Below are positions 22,146-37,279 of a stretch of 64,000 nucleotides of DNA, one piece after another. The position numbers and the translations under genes are program-made. A model generated the notes under the pieces. It was not told the origin of the DNA. It ran no database searches and saw only the letters and a list, made by a program, of their open reading frames with translations. This stretch comes from Aphrophora alni (lineage: Eukaryota > Arthropoda > Insecta > Hemiptera > Aphrophoridae). The stretch spans positions 13,806,819 to 13,870,818 of the forward strand of contig OY740776.1 of the NCBI GenBank assembly GCA_963513935.1, in the 5' to 3' direction. Each line of letters starts with the position of its first letter. The stretch's first letter is position 1.

Positions 22146-22544
22146 TCATATAATAAAATGAAGGATTGCACGAACTTTTTTCATAGGTTCACATTTTCAC
22201 TAGAGATTTAAATCCTTGGGTTTAAGTTTATCTATGAGAATGTTGGTTAAAATGCTGTACAAAGAGGTGGACTAAAAACAATATAATGCTAGAAATTATA
22301 CCTAGGCCGCATATATCAGGTATACTTACAACTTCTAACAAATAAATCAGTTTCATGATTAATATAAGAAGCATCATATTTATAAATTAGGATCAAAGAA
22401 CACTAGATTTAATTTACGTGTAAAACATTGAAAGTTTTGATAACTCATCTTAAAATGCGTTCATTACTTTCAAAAATTGAACGTTTGGAGAGAGCGTTAA
22501 TATCAAAATGAAATGAATATTTTTTTTGTCTACAGTTGTTGACA
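22146..22544. other. Non-coding DNA without a recognised gene
   Basis: No supported feature. Confidence 0.35.
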
Positions 22545-23320
22545 AAGTGGTATTTTGTTCATTTAAATTAGTTTGCAAAAAGGCTGATTTCTCAACACTT
22601 TGCTCACTACTTTGCCCACTACTTTGCACACGACTTTGCTCACTCCGAATGGCAACCGAACAAAACGAAATTTAAGTTAAGTTTATTTGCATTGATTTAT
22701 AATATACAGGAAATGTCCCGTATGTAGGTTAGATTAATTCTTACATGTAAAATAACACAAATAAACAACAAAACAACGTTTTAAAGTTGAAAAAGGAAGT
22801 AATTATTCATGAAGATGATTGACAGTGTATGTACACGGAGAGTATTTTTCGTTTGCCGAGTTTTGAAGTTGGCAATCCCGTTTCCTCAACAATACACCTA
22901 AGTTATTAAATAATATGTAATATTCATAAATAACCTCAGTTTTGACGTGAGAACTTCTACTCAGTGTTGATGTGTTGTTTAGCACTACTGCTATATTTTG
23001 TGTAGTTAGTTTTAAATTATGGACAGTTCAGAATTTAAAATAATCTGAAAAATAAGAAAAATGAGGTTATTAAAGATCGAATTGTAATTGATTGTTTGTT
23101 AGTACAACACTATTGTATTAAATTAATGTTTTATTAAATTGTGTTACTGCTGAAGTATGTTTTTTATTTATCACAAAATAACAACTGTAGACAAAGTATA
23201 ATGTGCAATTCGTGAGCAAAGTGTCTTTTTTAAACTCGATAAAATTGACACATTTTTCTCTCGTTTTAAAAAGTGCCACTTTGCTCACTAGTTGCACAAA
23301 TAACTATTTTTAGCATCTTA
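22545..23320 (+). repeat. F-family repeat with short internal ACTTTGC tandem motif
   Basis: The block at 22600-22655 repeats actttgcYcacta-like words of about 13 bases, four to five times. That block and the flanking gttcggttgccattcgg-type sequence occur inverted at 30000-30300. The right end (23205-23315, gtgccactttgctcactag) matches 30030-30080 in inverse. Confidence 0.6.
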
Positions 23321-23680
23321 TATTATAAGGTACGTGATTGAACAATAATAAAACTAGGCTATATATTTTTTATTATTTGTATAATGATCCAATAAGTTTA
23401 AAAGCAGAAGAAATTATGTTTTAAAGTAATGAAATGTTTTAATGGGACAGTGTTATAAAACTTAAGATGAAAACTAAATAAATATTTTATTCACTTTTGA
23501 AAAAGTGTAAAAGAACCTTAAGTTTTGTGTTCCTTAAGATTCTTTTAATTTTTCCTTAAAATAAAAACTTTCTAACAACTTTAAGTTTTTTTATTTGTTT
23601 TTTATATATTTTATTTAACATCGTTTCAACCTTTATATGATTTTAATATTAATTTTAATGATTTTAACCCTTACAGCCCT

Positions 23681-23913
23681 TGTAGAACAAAAACTCGAAC
23701 ACAAGATCTCACAAAAACCACGTTCAATCAATCGCGTTTCAACGACAAAGTCGCCATCCTCAATGATACATGTGCTACAATAACAATATTAAGTATTATT
23801 ATTAAATATTAAGTTATAGTTTTGTTATTGTAACTCATGCATCACTGAGGATGGCGACTTTGTCTTTGAAACGTGGTTTTTGTGAGATCTTATGTTCGAG
23901 TTTTTGTTCTACA
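23681..23913. repeat. Fold-back element whose arms both carry a hammerhead-like motif
   Basis: The left arm 23681-23772 and right arm 23836-23913 are complementary except for a segment of about 14 bases missing from the right arm. Each arm holds the order TGAGGA, a hairpin around CGAC-TTT-GTCG (perfect only in the left arm), then GAAACG. The left-arm motif reads on the minus strand at 23733-23765; the right-arm motif reads on the plus strand at 23844-23873. A related half-copy is at 1736-1880. Confidence 0.7.
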
Positions 23914-25769
<1,856 letters not shown>

Positions 25770-27990
25770 AAATTACTTCTGTAAATTGTTATAACAAGGG
25801 AACAAATTGACCAATTTTCATCAAACAAAGAATAAACCTGACCCAATATAGAACCTTCAAAGGAAAGAAAATCGGATCAGCGGTTCAGAGATGATACAAC
25901 TGTCAAACTTTTTGTTGTTTTGCAAGTTGTTTAACTTGTAGGCAGGTAAATCTCATTTCACAATCATATCTTGGAAAATGTTAGTTGTATGGATTTTAAA
26001 GTTTATTTTTTAACTATTTGTGCCGTTTTTTAGAACAATAATTGGTCAAAAACAAGTAAATTATTTGTCTTTAAAACTTTCGCAGAACTACTATGAAAAT
26101 GTGGTTTGGAAATTCCGGTTTGATTGAGTTGAAAAAGTGAGTATTTTTAACTTTATTTGTGAAGATTATACTGGTAAATAATTATTTGTTAGATTGTATG
26201 ATTGATAACATAAATTAAAAGTCTAAATGTAATATCTTAAAAACAAAACAATAATAATTATAAAAACACTTGATGAGTTTAATAACAAACATTAATTACC
26301 CGAAATTATGTGATTCCACCCTTCTTTCTGTATTATAGAAACAAGAAGAAATTAGGGGAAGGAATTATTTATAAACAAACTTGACATGTCTTTAAAGAGA
26401 AATGCTAAACTGGGAGGGAAATTTTATTTGATTCAATTAAAATTACCTGCAAAGTCATGCTATCATTTCTTTATTTTAATAACTTTTAACGTCTCATGAA
26501 ACAATCTGTTTATAAGTGATTTGGTGTCAAAGTTCATTTATGAGACAAAGTGTTAGGTGACGGAATATAATGTTCTTATTTTTCAGCAGCTCAAAATGGT
26601 TGTAGTTTGGGAACAATAAACAGCGATTTCAAAAAGTTTTTTTAATTCCAGCTTTCAAATAATATATTAATTGTACTCACTGAAAATTTTAAGATAATAC
26701 TAAAAATATGTAAATTATTCTGATTTTTAAATTACTTGTGGAGACATGTATTGTTATAACTTGGAAACTAATGAACCTATTGTAATGAAAAAATAATAAT
26801 AAACTTGACCAGATGTGGTATCTCCAAAGGAATGAAAGTAGGATCTACGGTTCACGATTTTAAAGTTTAGTTTTTTTTAATTATTTTTACATTTTTTTTT
26901 AGAACAAAAAAATTAATAAGATTGTTTTTCTTTAAAAGTTTTGCATAACATCTTGGTATAAACATTTTGTTGTTAAGAAATTCTGCTTTCTTTGAGTAGC
27001 AAAAGTCATTATTTTCTACAACTTATTTGTAAAAGTTATTGTATGAATTGATCAGATACTATCATTGCTACGATAATATAATTCTAAAATAAATTTCAGT
27101 CAGAATTTAATATCATAAAAACTAAACGACAATAATTTAGTAAAAACACTTCACGAACAGTTTACAAGCAGTTTACAAACATTACAAACATTAATTACAC
27201 GAGATTATGTGACTCCACTCTCCTTTCTGTTTTGTAGAGACAAAATGTAATTAGGGGAAGGAATTATTTATAAACAAACTTGACTTGTCTTTAAAGATAA
27301 AAGCTACGCTGCAAGTCATGCTATCATTTCTTTAATCTCAAAACTAATAAAATTTGAAGTCTCTTAAAACAATCTGCTTTTGGTGTCGTTAAACTGATTC
27401 GGTGTCAAAATTAATTTAAAAGCCTAAATGTCAGTTGACTGAAAATTATGTTCTTATGTTTCATCAACTCAAAATGGTTACAGTTTCGAAACTATTACAC
27501 CGATTTAGAAAAGGTATTTAATTCCAGGTTTCAAAAAATATATTGTGTCACTGAAATTTTTAATAAAATACTAAAAATATATAAAATTTTCTGATTTTTA
27601 AATTACTTGTGGAGACAAAAATTGTTATAACTTGGGAACTAATGAACCAATTTTAATCCAACAAAGACTGTGGAAGGGGGTGGGAGACTTCTGGTCAAAG
27701 GGCAAATAATGGTTTCAATAGAGATGAATTTGACAAAAACATCTTTATAAAATTATCACTTAATCTGCTATATTTCCAATGAAATTAATTTCCTACTTTT
27801 TCCATTGACATTGAGAATCTTAAAATAACCATAATTGAAAAAATCTGACATTAAATTAATTTTTAAATAGTTCGAAAAACTAGAGTCATTATGGTCCAAC
27901 ATGTGATTTGGTTTCAAAGTGCATTTAAGTAAAAGACTAAATGTTAACCAACCGAAACTAATGAACCAATTTTTTGATGTGTAGTCAAAA
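25770..27990 (+). repeat. Diverged tandem copies of a G-family unit of roughly 900 bp
   Basis: Blocks such as taaattacttgtggagac, ttgttataacttgg-aactaatgaacc and tcaaaggaa-gaaa start near 25770, 26725 and 27598. A second block, acattaatta followed by attatgtgattccacc and ggggaaggaattatttataa, starts near 26290 and 27180. Related partial copies lie at 30840-31190 and 39900-40520. Divergence is high, so the duplication is old. Confidence 0.55.
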
Positions 27991-29999
27991 TACTGCTTCT
28001 CTCAATGTTTAGTTTGAAACAGTTGCTTTTTGGGAGAGAAGACGTTTAGAATTTTACTCATCAATAATTGCAGTTAAGCTGTGCCCATTATGCAACCATG
28101 CCCTCAGATTTTTTAAATTGATCCAATTCGAGATTTCAGAGAAAACAATACCTTCTACAGCTTTAGATTTTACAAGTTAAATATAAAGAACATTTATTTT
28201 AACAATAAGGATTAGATATCAGACTGAACTTGAATTATCTTGAAATTGATTACTTTTAAGAAATTTCAAATTTTAAATTGTAGTCTCTCTGGACATCTCA
28301 CGAAGTAAACTCTTTTAATTAATTTTAGCATCAAAATCGATTTGATGATTTTCATCAATACAAATTTTAAATATAGGATATGAAATGGAATTTTGACGCT
28401 ATCGGCCGAAACATAAATTTGGTAGATTCCTTGATTTAAAGCCATATTATAAAACAACTTAAAACAACAAATAGGACAATGACATTCCTGAAAATACATA
28501 GCAAAAGTTGAAAAGTATTTCGTTTATTCACCTATGGATAGCGCAGTCAATTAAATACACCTTTTACACTCTAACAGATTAAATGAGTTTTTTTTTATAT
28601 TAAGATAAAAAAAATTTCCCTATAGTAAATTTTTTATGACAGTTGATAGTTGATTTGTGTGTAGGTTAGGTTAAGTTAGGACAGTTGATTTAGGGAATGA
28701 AGAAAGTTAACTCGCTTAGACAAGTTGCTATCAAGTTTTACATAACCAAAGAAGAAATACATGGCAATGGCTGACATATTGAACATAAAATAATTTATTT
28801 AAAAATTGGAATAATTTCCATAAAAGGAATATTAAATATTCCTGCCGTCATTTAAATATATTTTCATCTTATAACACAGGATGACACAAATGAGGCAAGT
28901 TTTAGATAAATTAAATGACTAAAATATATAAATTAGGTTTAAAATTATCTACAAAATTTAACATGGCTTCTATTTTAGATTTTTATGTTTTACTAACAAA
29001 CGGTGAATGGACATTTTTAGCGAATGTGTTTGTAAAAGAGAAAGTTTTGTAATTTTTGTACACAATTTATTCTCTTAATATGACAGTAGATTACAATCAA
29101 GTTAATAACGCCTAACGCTTGTGTGAAATTTGAAATAAGGGTAGCTGATATGGACACATGTTTTGGTCAAAACAAGATTAAAATTGAATTTAAAAATTCA
29201 AGATTTCAGACTGTGCCTGAAGATACTCATAGTTTGATTATAAGAGATTATTAATTATATCGTGTTGGACCAAAGATTCAGGAGATAAAAATATTACAAT
29301 GTATGAAGTTTTCAATTTTCAATTAGATCTTTGGGATAGAATATTTTGACATTACTTTACTTACTCAGTTATGTGCATATAAGCATACAGGTAAAGTCAT
29401 GCGCATTGGTGTTATAAATATATTAACAGAATATTGCATTTAATAATATACCTAACACGTAAACCAGGGATATATTTTGAATTATGTGACTTTCAGGAAG
29501 GAGCAATAAATTCACTGGCTGTTTAGGCTTTGCGGACTCTCCGGGGTGAAAAAAGCTGAATGAAATAAAAAAGAAGTTTTTATATTATAACTAATAAAAT
29601 ATTTGTAGCTAAGCCACAAACAATTTAAAAAACATAAATTGATCTTAAATATTTTAAATTCTCAGACCTTGTTTATTCAGTATTTAAAGAAACTGTTAAA
29701 ATATATAAAAACTCGTTAAATATTTAAAAATCGTGTTTTTTTATTTTATATTTTGAGCTGCAAACATCAAATTCCTTATGACAGCACTCCCAAAATTTTT
29801 AGTTGTCGAAAAAACTAAAAACTCATAATCAAAATACCCCCCATTTATCAAATTTATTAAAATCAGTTTACTAGTTTAGACTGTAGAGCACTGCTTATAC
29901 AACATACAGGCTGACATACATCGTTCAGAAAAGTACTTTTTTACTAATAGAAACTCAAAATGGATATATCACATAACTTTATCTTCAATGACGTATATG
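27991..29999. other. Non-coding DNA with one J-family copy
   Basis: About 29300-29580 matches 32610-32850 in direct orientation (tgtatgaagttttcaattt, ggatatattttg-attatgt, a gcttYgc-gact block). A short gttaggtt motif occurs near 28664-28676. No gene is supported. Confidence 0.4.
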
Positions 30000-30300
30000 T
30001 GAGAAAGTAACATCAATATTGTGCCAATAGTTATTTGTGCAACTAGTGAGGAAAGTGGCACTTTTGTAAACGAGAGAAAAATGTTGAAGCACGAGGCTTG
30101 CCGAGTATATTTCCTGTATATTATAAATCAATTCAAATAAACTTAACTTAAATTTCGTTTTGTTCGGTTGCCATTCGGAGTGAGCAAAAGTAGTGTGCAA
30201 AGTAGTGGGCAAAATAGTGGGCAAAGTGAAACTAATTTAAATGAACAAAATGCCACTTTGTCAACAACTGTAGACAAAATCATATTTTTCTTAATTCGTA
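30000..30300 (-). repeat. F-family repeat, inverted relative to 22.5-23.3 kb
   Basis: It contains tttcgttttgttcggttgcc and the agtgggcaaa-type tandem words, the complement of the block at 22600-22680. Confidence 0.6.
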
Positions 30301-30464
30301 ATAATTATTACATAAAATTTTATATTAATAACAATTGAAGAAAAGTAATATACACAATGTAACAAAATTTATTTTCGAAAAGAAACCTAGTTTTTTACGT
30401 AATATTTTCATTTGTATATACGAAAAAGTAAGCATATAGGTGTACTTTTGTTGGGTGTATCTAC

Positions 30465-30625
30465 ATTGCATAACTAACGCCTTGTTTACTAATGTATATA
30501 ATTTATATTAAAGGAAGGGTTACCCACCCCAGGAGTAGTGAGATCAGTGGAGGAGCACTGCTGGAGACAGATTTATTAGAGGACGTTAGTCAACAGCATC
30601 CTTTCCTGTGTACCAGTGTTGTTCT
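30465..30625 (-). repeat. A-family repeat, single copy
   Basis: On the plus strand it reads attgcataactaacgccttg, then acccaccccagg, then a gtggaggagcac block and agacagattta. Confidence 0.6.
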
Positions 30626-30839
30626 CTTTCAACCTTCATTTTGGTATTTATACTTTGTTCTTTAATTTAATAAAAACATGTGTTTATACGTCCAACAATT
30701 TGTATAATTTACTTAAAATGTTCAGAACTTAAACATACTTATTTATATATTTATACATATAAGAAAAAGGTAAACATTTTTAACGGGTTTAAACGTTAAC
30801 AGTGTACAATTCAAGAAAAAAATTTATTCTCAAGTCAAC

Positions 30840-31190
30840 ATATCAAGTTATGACAAAGTAGCCTATAAGACATTAATGAACAACAGGTTAATGGCACACA
30901 TTAAGTACAGTAATTACTTGACATTTTAGTATCTCCTGTGATTCCGCCCTTTCTACTGTTTTGTACAAAGTAATTAGGGGAGGAATGTTTTTATAAACTA
31001 ACTTGACTTCTCTTTAAGGATAAAAGCTAAAGTTTTAATAATGTGAAGTTAGAGGGTGGGTATATTTAATACAATTTAATTATTTTGGAAGTCATGTTCT
31101 CAATTCTTCATCCACAAAATCAACACTTTCCAAACTTTATTTTAAATATATTCAATATAAATGTAATTTGTGTACATCAAACCCCAAAAA
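30840..31190 (+). repeat. G-family repeat, partial
   Basis: It has the attaggggaggaatg, ttataaactaacttgactt and gataaaagctaa blocks in the order seen at 27.2 kb. Confidence 0.5.
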
Positions 31191-31374
31191 TTTTATAACG
31201 TTCTTTTGACGCCATAAAAAAACCTAGCCCAAAACTTAGTTGGTTTTTAACATAACTACCGACTCAGGTGTCTACTACAAGTCGCATTAATTGAGGCATT
31301 CTTATTTTAATTATAAATCTTAACCAACTTCTATTTTATTTAAGCAATTTGAACCCTTAATGACTCACCTATAG

Positions 31375-31575
31375 TGTAGACTAGCGTGGAAATCCTGAAA
31401 GAGTGTAGCTGTATTCAATTTGTCATGTAGTCTTGGGTTAAAACCCTCTCTTTCGTTATTAATATTACTTGTCTTTTGACAAATTCTTGTTCTTTTCCTA
31501 CCCTGACGCTATTGGAGTATTCGAGAAATAGGCTCTTTATGTTACACTCTTTTCATATTTATATTTTTGTCTTTT
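31375..31575 (+). repeat. D-family repeat
   Basis: It runs from a tagactagcgtggaaatcc start through tcatgtagtcttgggtta and attcgagaaatagg to the ttatgttacac block. Confidence 0.6.
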
Positions 31576-31599
31576 AACAACAATAAAGAAAGATTTCAA

Positions 31600-32165
31600 T
31601 AATGCTTTGCTAATAATTACAGTGTTACAAATAGGTTTCCAAGGAAACGAAAGTTCTTTACAGTCTAATTTTGTTGTCATAAATGTAATTCTTTTAAACT
31701 ATTGTCAGACAGCTTTAAAAATAATTTTAAAAGTGATTCTATTAATAAGAATTACATAATTTGTGATCATATTTCATTTTATTATAGTAGTTGCCTAAAT
31801 TGTAGTAGACAACAGTAATCATCAAAGCTTACATCAATATGTTATGGGTGGTACTGTGTGTTTATTTTATTTTTATTTTTAATTTTCTTGCAGTTTTATT
31901 TAAATCCTTTAGGAAACGTGTATAAAAATAAACAAAACTTTGTTCTTTAAATAATTTCCAATGTAACAAACTCCGCAAAATGGTAATGTTGAGCATATGT
32001 AAACGAAGTATATGGTAACATAGGTGATCGTAAAAATGTACAATCTCGTGTTTTCAAATGATATTCACGTTTCACGACCCTCTAGAAACCGAAAAAGTTA
32101 TTTTCCACATGCCGTCCGTCCGTCGTCGTTGTCGTTGAAATTGGGGTCGTTGAATAATCTATGCA
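31600..32165 (+). repeat. C-family repeat
   Basis: It contains tttccaaggaaacgaaag, the agacagctttaaaa block, tttaggaaacgtgtataaaa and the tgccgtccgtccgtcgtcg block, colinear with 37.3-37.8 kb. Confidence 0.6.
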
Positions 32166-32999
32166 AGAAAATAATCACAAAAATTAATGTTACAAAGTAA
32201 AATTTGATAAGTAAGGACTATAGTGTGTTTAATACACATTGTTAAATGACAGCTATTTTAATCAATGTTTCATTCATATCTAGTGCATTATTATTCTAAA
32301 AGAAGAAGAATCTTGCAAACTAGAGGCCTCTACGTTCATTATATCCAATCGATCCAATCTATCCAACTCATATTAAAACTTATATTAAACTTAATGTAAA
32401 AACATTTGGTTTTTTCTGTACCTTTTGATATAAAAATTTATAATTATTTCAACCATAAGTTTAGACTGCTATATTTATTTATTTCAAAAACACTCTCGGG
32501 TGCTCACATACAGCGAGTACAAACGTGTTTTGGTGTAAAAGTCCATAAGTAAGAGAATAAATGTTAACTAACAGAAAGCAACTATTTTGTGTATAACTAA
32601 CAAAACAAACATGTAATAAATGTATGAAGTTTTCAATTTTTCTTTAAAATTTCTTTTAATACAATCATACCATCATTGGTGGTATGAATATATTAATAGT
32701 ATATTGAATTTAATAATATACCTAGCATATACAGTGGGGGATATATTTTGCATTATGTAGCATTCAGGAAATAGCAATAATTCACTGCATGGTTTATGCT
32801 TCGCCGACTGCTGTCTGGGGTGGAAAACATGGGAAATTATATAAAGAATGAAATAAACGCTAATATTTTAATATTAAACCAAGAAATATATGTATAACAT
32901 TTATAAAAGTAACCACACACAATGTGTAATATAACTTAATTTTTTGTTGTTTTAAAACCTTTTGAACCTCTTTTATATTCTTTTAAAAGGAGGAAAATA
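32166..32999. other. Non-coding DNA with one J-family copy
   Basis: About 32610-32850 is the second J-family copy. Nothing else was recognised. Confidence 0.4.
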
Positions 33000-33190
33000 C
33001 TCGTACTTTTCGAATAGTATAATAGGATCAGGGTTGTAAAAATAGAGTTGGTCAAGAGAGACCTGATAGGAAAGATAAAAGAAAGGTATCGTATCAAAGA
33101 ATACATGAAACATTGTGGAGATCCAGCTAGGGTCCATCGGTATTGCCAAATGTGTTCTCACTAAGAACTAAGAGAGCCCCCTGAGGAATA
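33000..33190 (-). repeat. D-family repeat
   Basis: Read on the minus strand it includes the ggaaaagaac-type core as its complement, tggagatccagctaggg and the ccccctgaggaat end. Confidence 0.6.
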
Positions 33191-33648
33191 TCATTGAATG
33201 AACTTAAATTTATCCTAAATACTAATCATTTTTAAACCAACGTTGGTAATTTTAACAATCGGTTAAAATATGATTTCTGTTTTTTAACCTCTGTTAGAGT
33301 CAACTAAATTTCTATCATTTTACGACATTTTTATACCTAAAACTTCAGAAAATAAACAATTGTAGGTTAAATATTGAGTATATAAATGTATGGATAAAAT
33401 TTTGAATTTATAAATAAACGAAGAATGATTTTGTAACAGTTTCTAACACATTGACCAATGTTAAAAATCTAAGCCGTACTTGGTACATAATATATTGTAG
33501 GTATAAATAACAGGGTTTCTGTTAATTTATTACACATTAGTAATAAAAAGCCATTTTTACCAGCTGAATTTATTTAATTATAAACTATTTTCTTACATCG
33601 AAACACAAATTATGTCTTTAAAGCTATATGGTGATTATATTTTAACAA
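33191..33648. other. AT-rich DNA without a recognised gene
   Basis: No supported feature. Confidence 0.35.
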
Positions 33649-33651
33649 TAA

Positions 33652-34244
33652 AGGCCTTCGCAGACAGACACGATACAGGACTCGGGACAAACCGAGCGAT
33701 ACTGAACTCGGGGAAAATATCGCCTGTTTACCGAACTGTACGTTCACACACGCGCTGCACTCGGACGTTCGGGTTTCGGTAAAAATAACAATAGCCTATC
33801 ACTTCATTAAAAACTATATAACGTTATTTTATATGAATTTAATATTTTTATTGTTGTCATGCGTGACAAAAAAAAATTTTTTCACGAAATTGTCTAATCA
33901 TGTTCGTCCTCGTCCATAGCGAGCGATAAAAGCAATGCTTCTTCTTCTAAATGCTGATTCGTATTTTAAAAAAGTAAACTAAATAATCAAACTACACTAC
34001 ATTCATAACTTTGGATGCGGTAAAAAAAAAAGGTGTAAAATACTGACTCCCGCCTGGATTTCCGAGCGGTCTACCGACTAGATTCGGTAGACCGAATTAC
34101 CGACGCGATCTACCGATTGCGATAATATCGTATTCCTCGGTATACCGCTGCTGTGTGAACGTTTTCATTTACCGCTATGCGTCCGTATGCTATAGGATTT
34201 AACTATCGTGCCGAGCCCTTTATCGCGTCTGTCTGTGAAGGCCT
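33652..34244 (-). mobile_element. Non-autonomous Harbinger-like DNA element, 593 bp
   Basis: The left end AGGCCTTCGCAGACAGAC and right end GTCTGTCTGTGAAGGCCT form an 18-bp inverted repeat with one mismatch, and TAA flanks both ends (33649-33651 and 34245-34247). A 3-bp TAA/TTA duplication is typical of PIF/Harbinger. The ends are rich in CG dinucleotides, unlike the surroundings. On the minus strand near 33910-33950 a short frame reads EEEALLLSLAMDEDEHD and stops, resembling the acidic N-terminus of Harbinger transposases; this suggests origin by internal deletion of an autonomous element. Confidence 0.75.
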
Positions 34245-34247
34245 TAA

Positions 34248-35536
34248 CTCAGGAAGCGTTTTTTTCTTCTTTCTTTTGATGCAACCAATATGTTTATATG
34301 GGTCCTTTGAAGCTACATTTGAGTACAATTTCATCAAAAACGTTAGAGCCGATTTTGAAACAATCGTAATGTTTTCCTTATGACAGCTATCTCTAAATTT
34401 TGAGTTATCGATAAAATGACAAATAAGCCGACATATGATCAAAATATACGCACAAGACAAATTAATTAAAATCTTTCCAAGCTCTACAAAGCACTGCATA
34501 CACAAGCGACATACAGACTCCATTCTGAAAATAACTTTTATTTTATTTAGAGAACTTCAAATGGACATATTGATTTCTTGACCATTGCATAACATTGCAT
34601 ATACTACGTATATGTGAGTTTAACGATATTGAAATTCACTGTTTGTAAATAAACATATTAAGTGTCATTTCAGGGCTCATATCATAAATTTTAAACCCAG
34701 ATCTCATTCAAAACAGTCATGGACATAATAATCCATCACATAGTCCACTTCATAGCAAAAGCTATATCAATCATTTAGTTTTAAAAACAAAATTGTACAG
34801 TATTGTGAAGTTCAGTGAATAAAGGAAATAATGGAAGAAACCGAAGAAGAGATTAATTAAAAGATTCAAAAAGGCACAGGGGTCTACAACAATGATAAAT
34901 GAGCAATTGAAGCTGGACTGTCCAAATTATAGGACAGGAGTTATATGTCCAAATTATTTTAAGTATTTTAAATATAAGTAAAGAAGAGGAGAAGAAATAA
35001 GGTTGAAAAAAAATTAACGGATATTTAAAAGGAAAGAGAAATAAAGAAATTAATTGGTGAATATTTTAATAACAAATTTGAATTACCTGATTCCTCTGGA
35101 TAGCTTCCCTGTGTTATAAACATTTTCTTATTTCAAAAGAACATTATTATAAACTTTTAAAACTTTCAAAACAAAGAAAATCTATTTTATCAGTGAACAT
35201 TCAGTTCACCCCCATAATTTCACCAACACAATCACCCATATTCAGTAACTTGTAGATTAGAAATTTTTATAATAATAATAATATAGTAATTTGTATATAT
35301 TAATAATTTTTTTTTTTAATAACCTGTTCACCACAATCAATAAACAAAATAAAAAGTGTAAGATTCAATTCAGATTTGTATTTGTGAACAGACTGAGCTA
35401 GCCAAATAATATGATTTTATAAATACACGTTTATTTCATCTGTTTAATTACAATCGTGTAATGGTAAATTATATGAGAAATTAAAAACCAAATTTTACAA
35501 AAATCACAATAATCACTCTACATCGTAATAAGGTGT
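34248..35536. other. Non-coding DNA with an inverted I-family copy
   Basis: About 34260-34600 is an I-family copy on the minus strand. The rest has no supported feature. Minus-strand frames over this segment (such as 34203-34523) lie inside the repeats. Confidence 0.4.
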
Positions 35537-36140
<604 letters not shown>

Positions 36141-36349
36141 GGAGGTTATCCTTTATGAGTTTAATTTTAACAATCGTTTCATTATACTTCCAACAATTGC
36201 TTTGTCACCATGGTTTCAACTGAAAGTGATTATTTTATTTCAAATGTTCAGACTTAAACATAATGACTTATATTTCTACATATATAAAACAAAACGCAGA
36301 TCGAATTTAAACGCTGATTTATTTCAAATATACTATTCAGGAGCCCACT

Positions 36350-36605
36350 ATATTTGGTATAGACATGGCAATCCCGACGGACGTACCTGGATATGCATCT
36401 TTTGTCGTGTAGTCATGGGTAAAATCCCTCTCTTTTATCTTTCCTAAAGGTCTTTCTTTGCCAATTCTTGTTCTCTTTCGACCATGACGTTATTAGAGTA
36501 TTCTAGGACCAGAGACCTTCATTTTATGTTTTGTCATTCTTTCATTACAAGGCAATGATGATTAAAAGATTTTCCCCTTTAAGCAATAAGAGGAATAAAC
36601 CTATT
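36350..36605 (+). repeat. D-family repeat
   Basis: It contains gacatggcaatcccgacgga, tgtcgtgtagtcatgggta, the ctttgccaattcttgttctc core, a ttcattttatg block and an eroded closing hairpin. The 132-codon frame at 36049-36447 runs through this and the A repeat and is not a gene. Confidence 0.6.
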
Positions 36606-37109
36606 CAAAGTGTAGCTGATCAATTTTTAGTCTTTATTTAATTCAAATTGATTCAGTACTTCCAAAGTCATATCGATTTTGTCGTGCTGGTAATAAAAAA
36701 CCGGAATTTTCAACACATTTTATTAAAATATTCAACTGCGACATATATTTGGTCAGTGACGTACATAATTTGAAAGCTAATTGAAATTTAAAACTGCGTC
36801 GAATATCGGCGCAGTTCTTGACTAGTTACAACTGTCCAGATATTTCACATATTTGTCAGTGACAGAGTTAGTGTATCATTTAAATGAAATTTGTAACTAA
36901 ATATTTTATAAATCTGTGCTGAAAGGATATTATGTAAGTTATATTAAGATGATTACTTTGAGGGAAAAAGCAATACGAAGTAGCTTTCTTAGAAAAATAA
37001 CTCATTTGAGCTTTTTTAGAAAAAGAACTCATTTGAAACACGTCAGTAGAATGCAATGAAGAATATACCTAATCAAAATTTATAAAAACCTAACTTGTAA
37101 CGAGACTAC
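36606..37109. other. Non-coding DNA without a recognised gene
   Basis: A local near-repeat of cttagaaaaataactcatttga lies at 36990-37040. Nothing else is supported. Confidence 0.35.
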
Positions 37110-37185
37110 TAATATTTGACTTTGAAGTTACACAGGATCAGGATGAATTTACAATTCATAAAACTGTAACTTGTGAGGACTTTCA
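37110..37185 (+). repeat. E-family repeat fragment
   Basis: It shares gaagttacacaggatcagga and gaatttaca with the copy at 22.0 kb. Confidence 0.45.
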
Positions 37186-37279
37186 GAAGTAACGCGTTCC
37201 TTCTTTTCCTCTCCAACAAAATTTCTATCTCCTTTTTGACTGATTCCTTCTCATGACCACAGAAAAGCAAAAACGTTAG

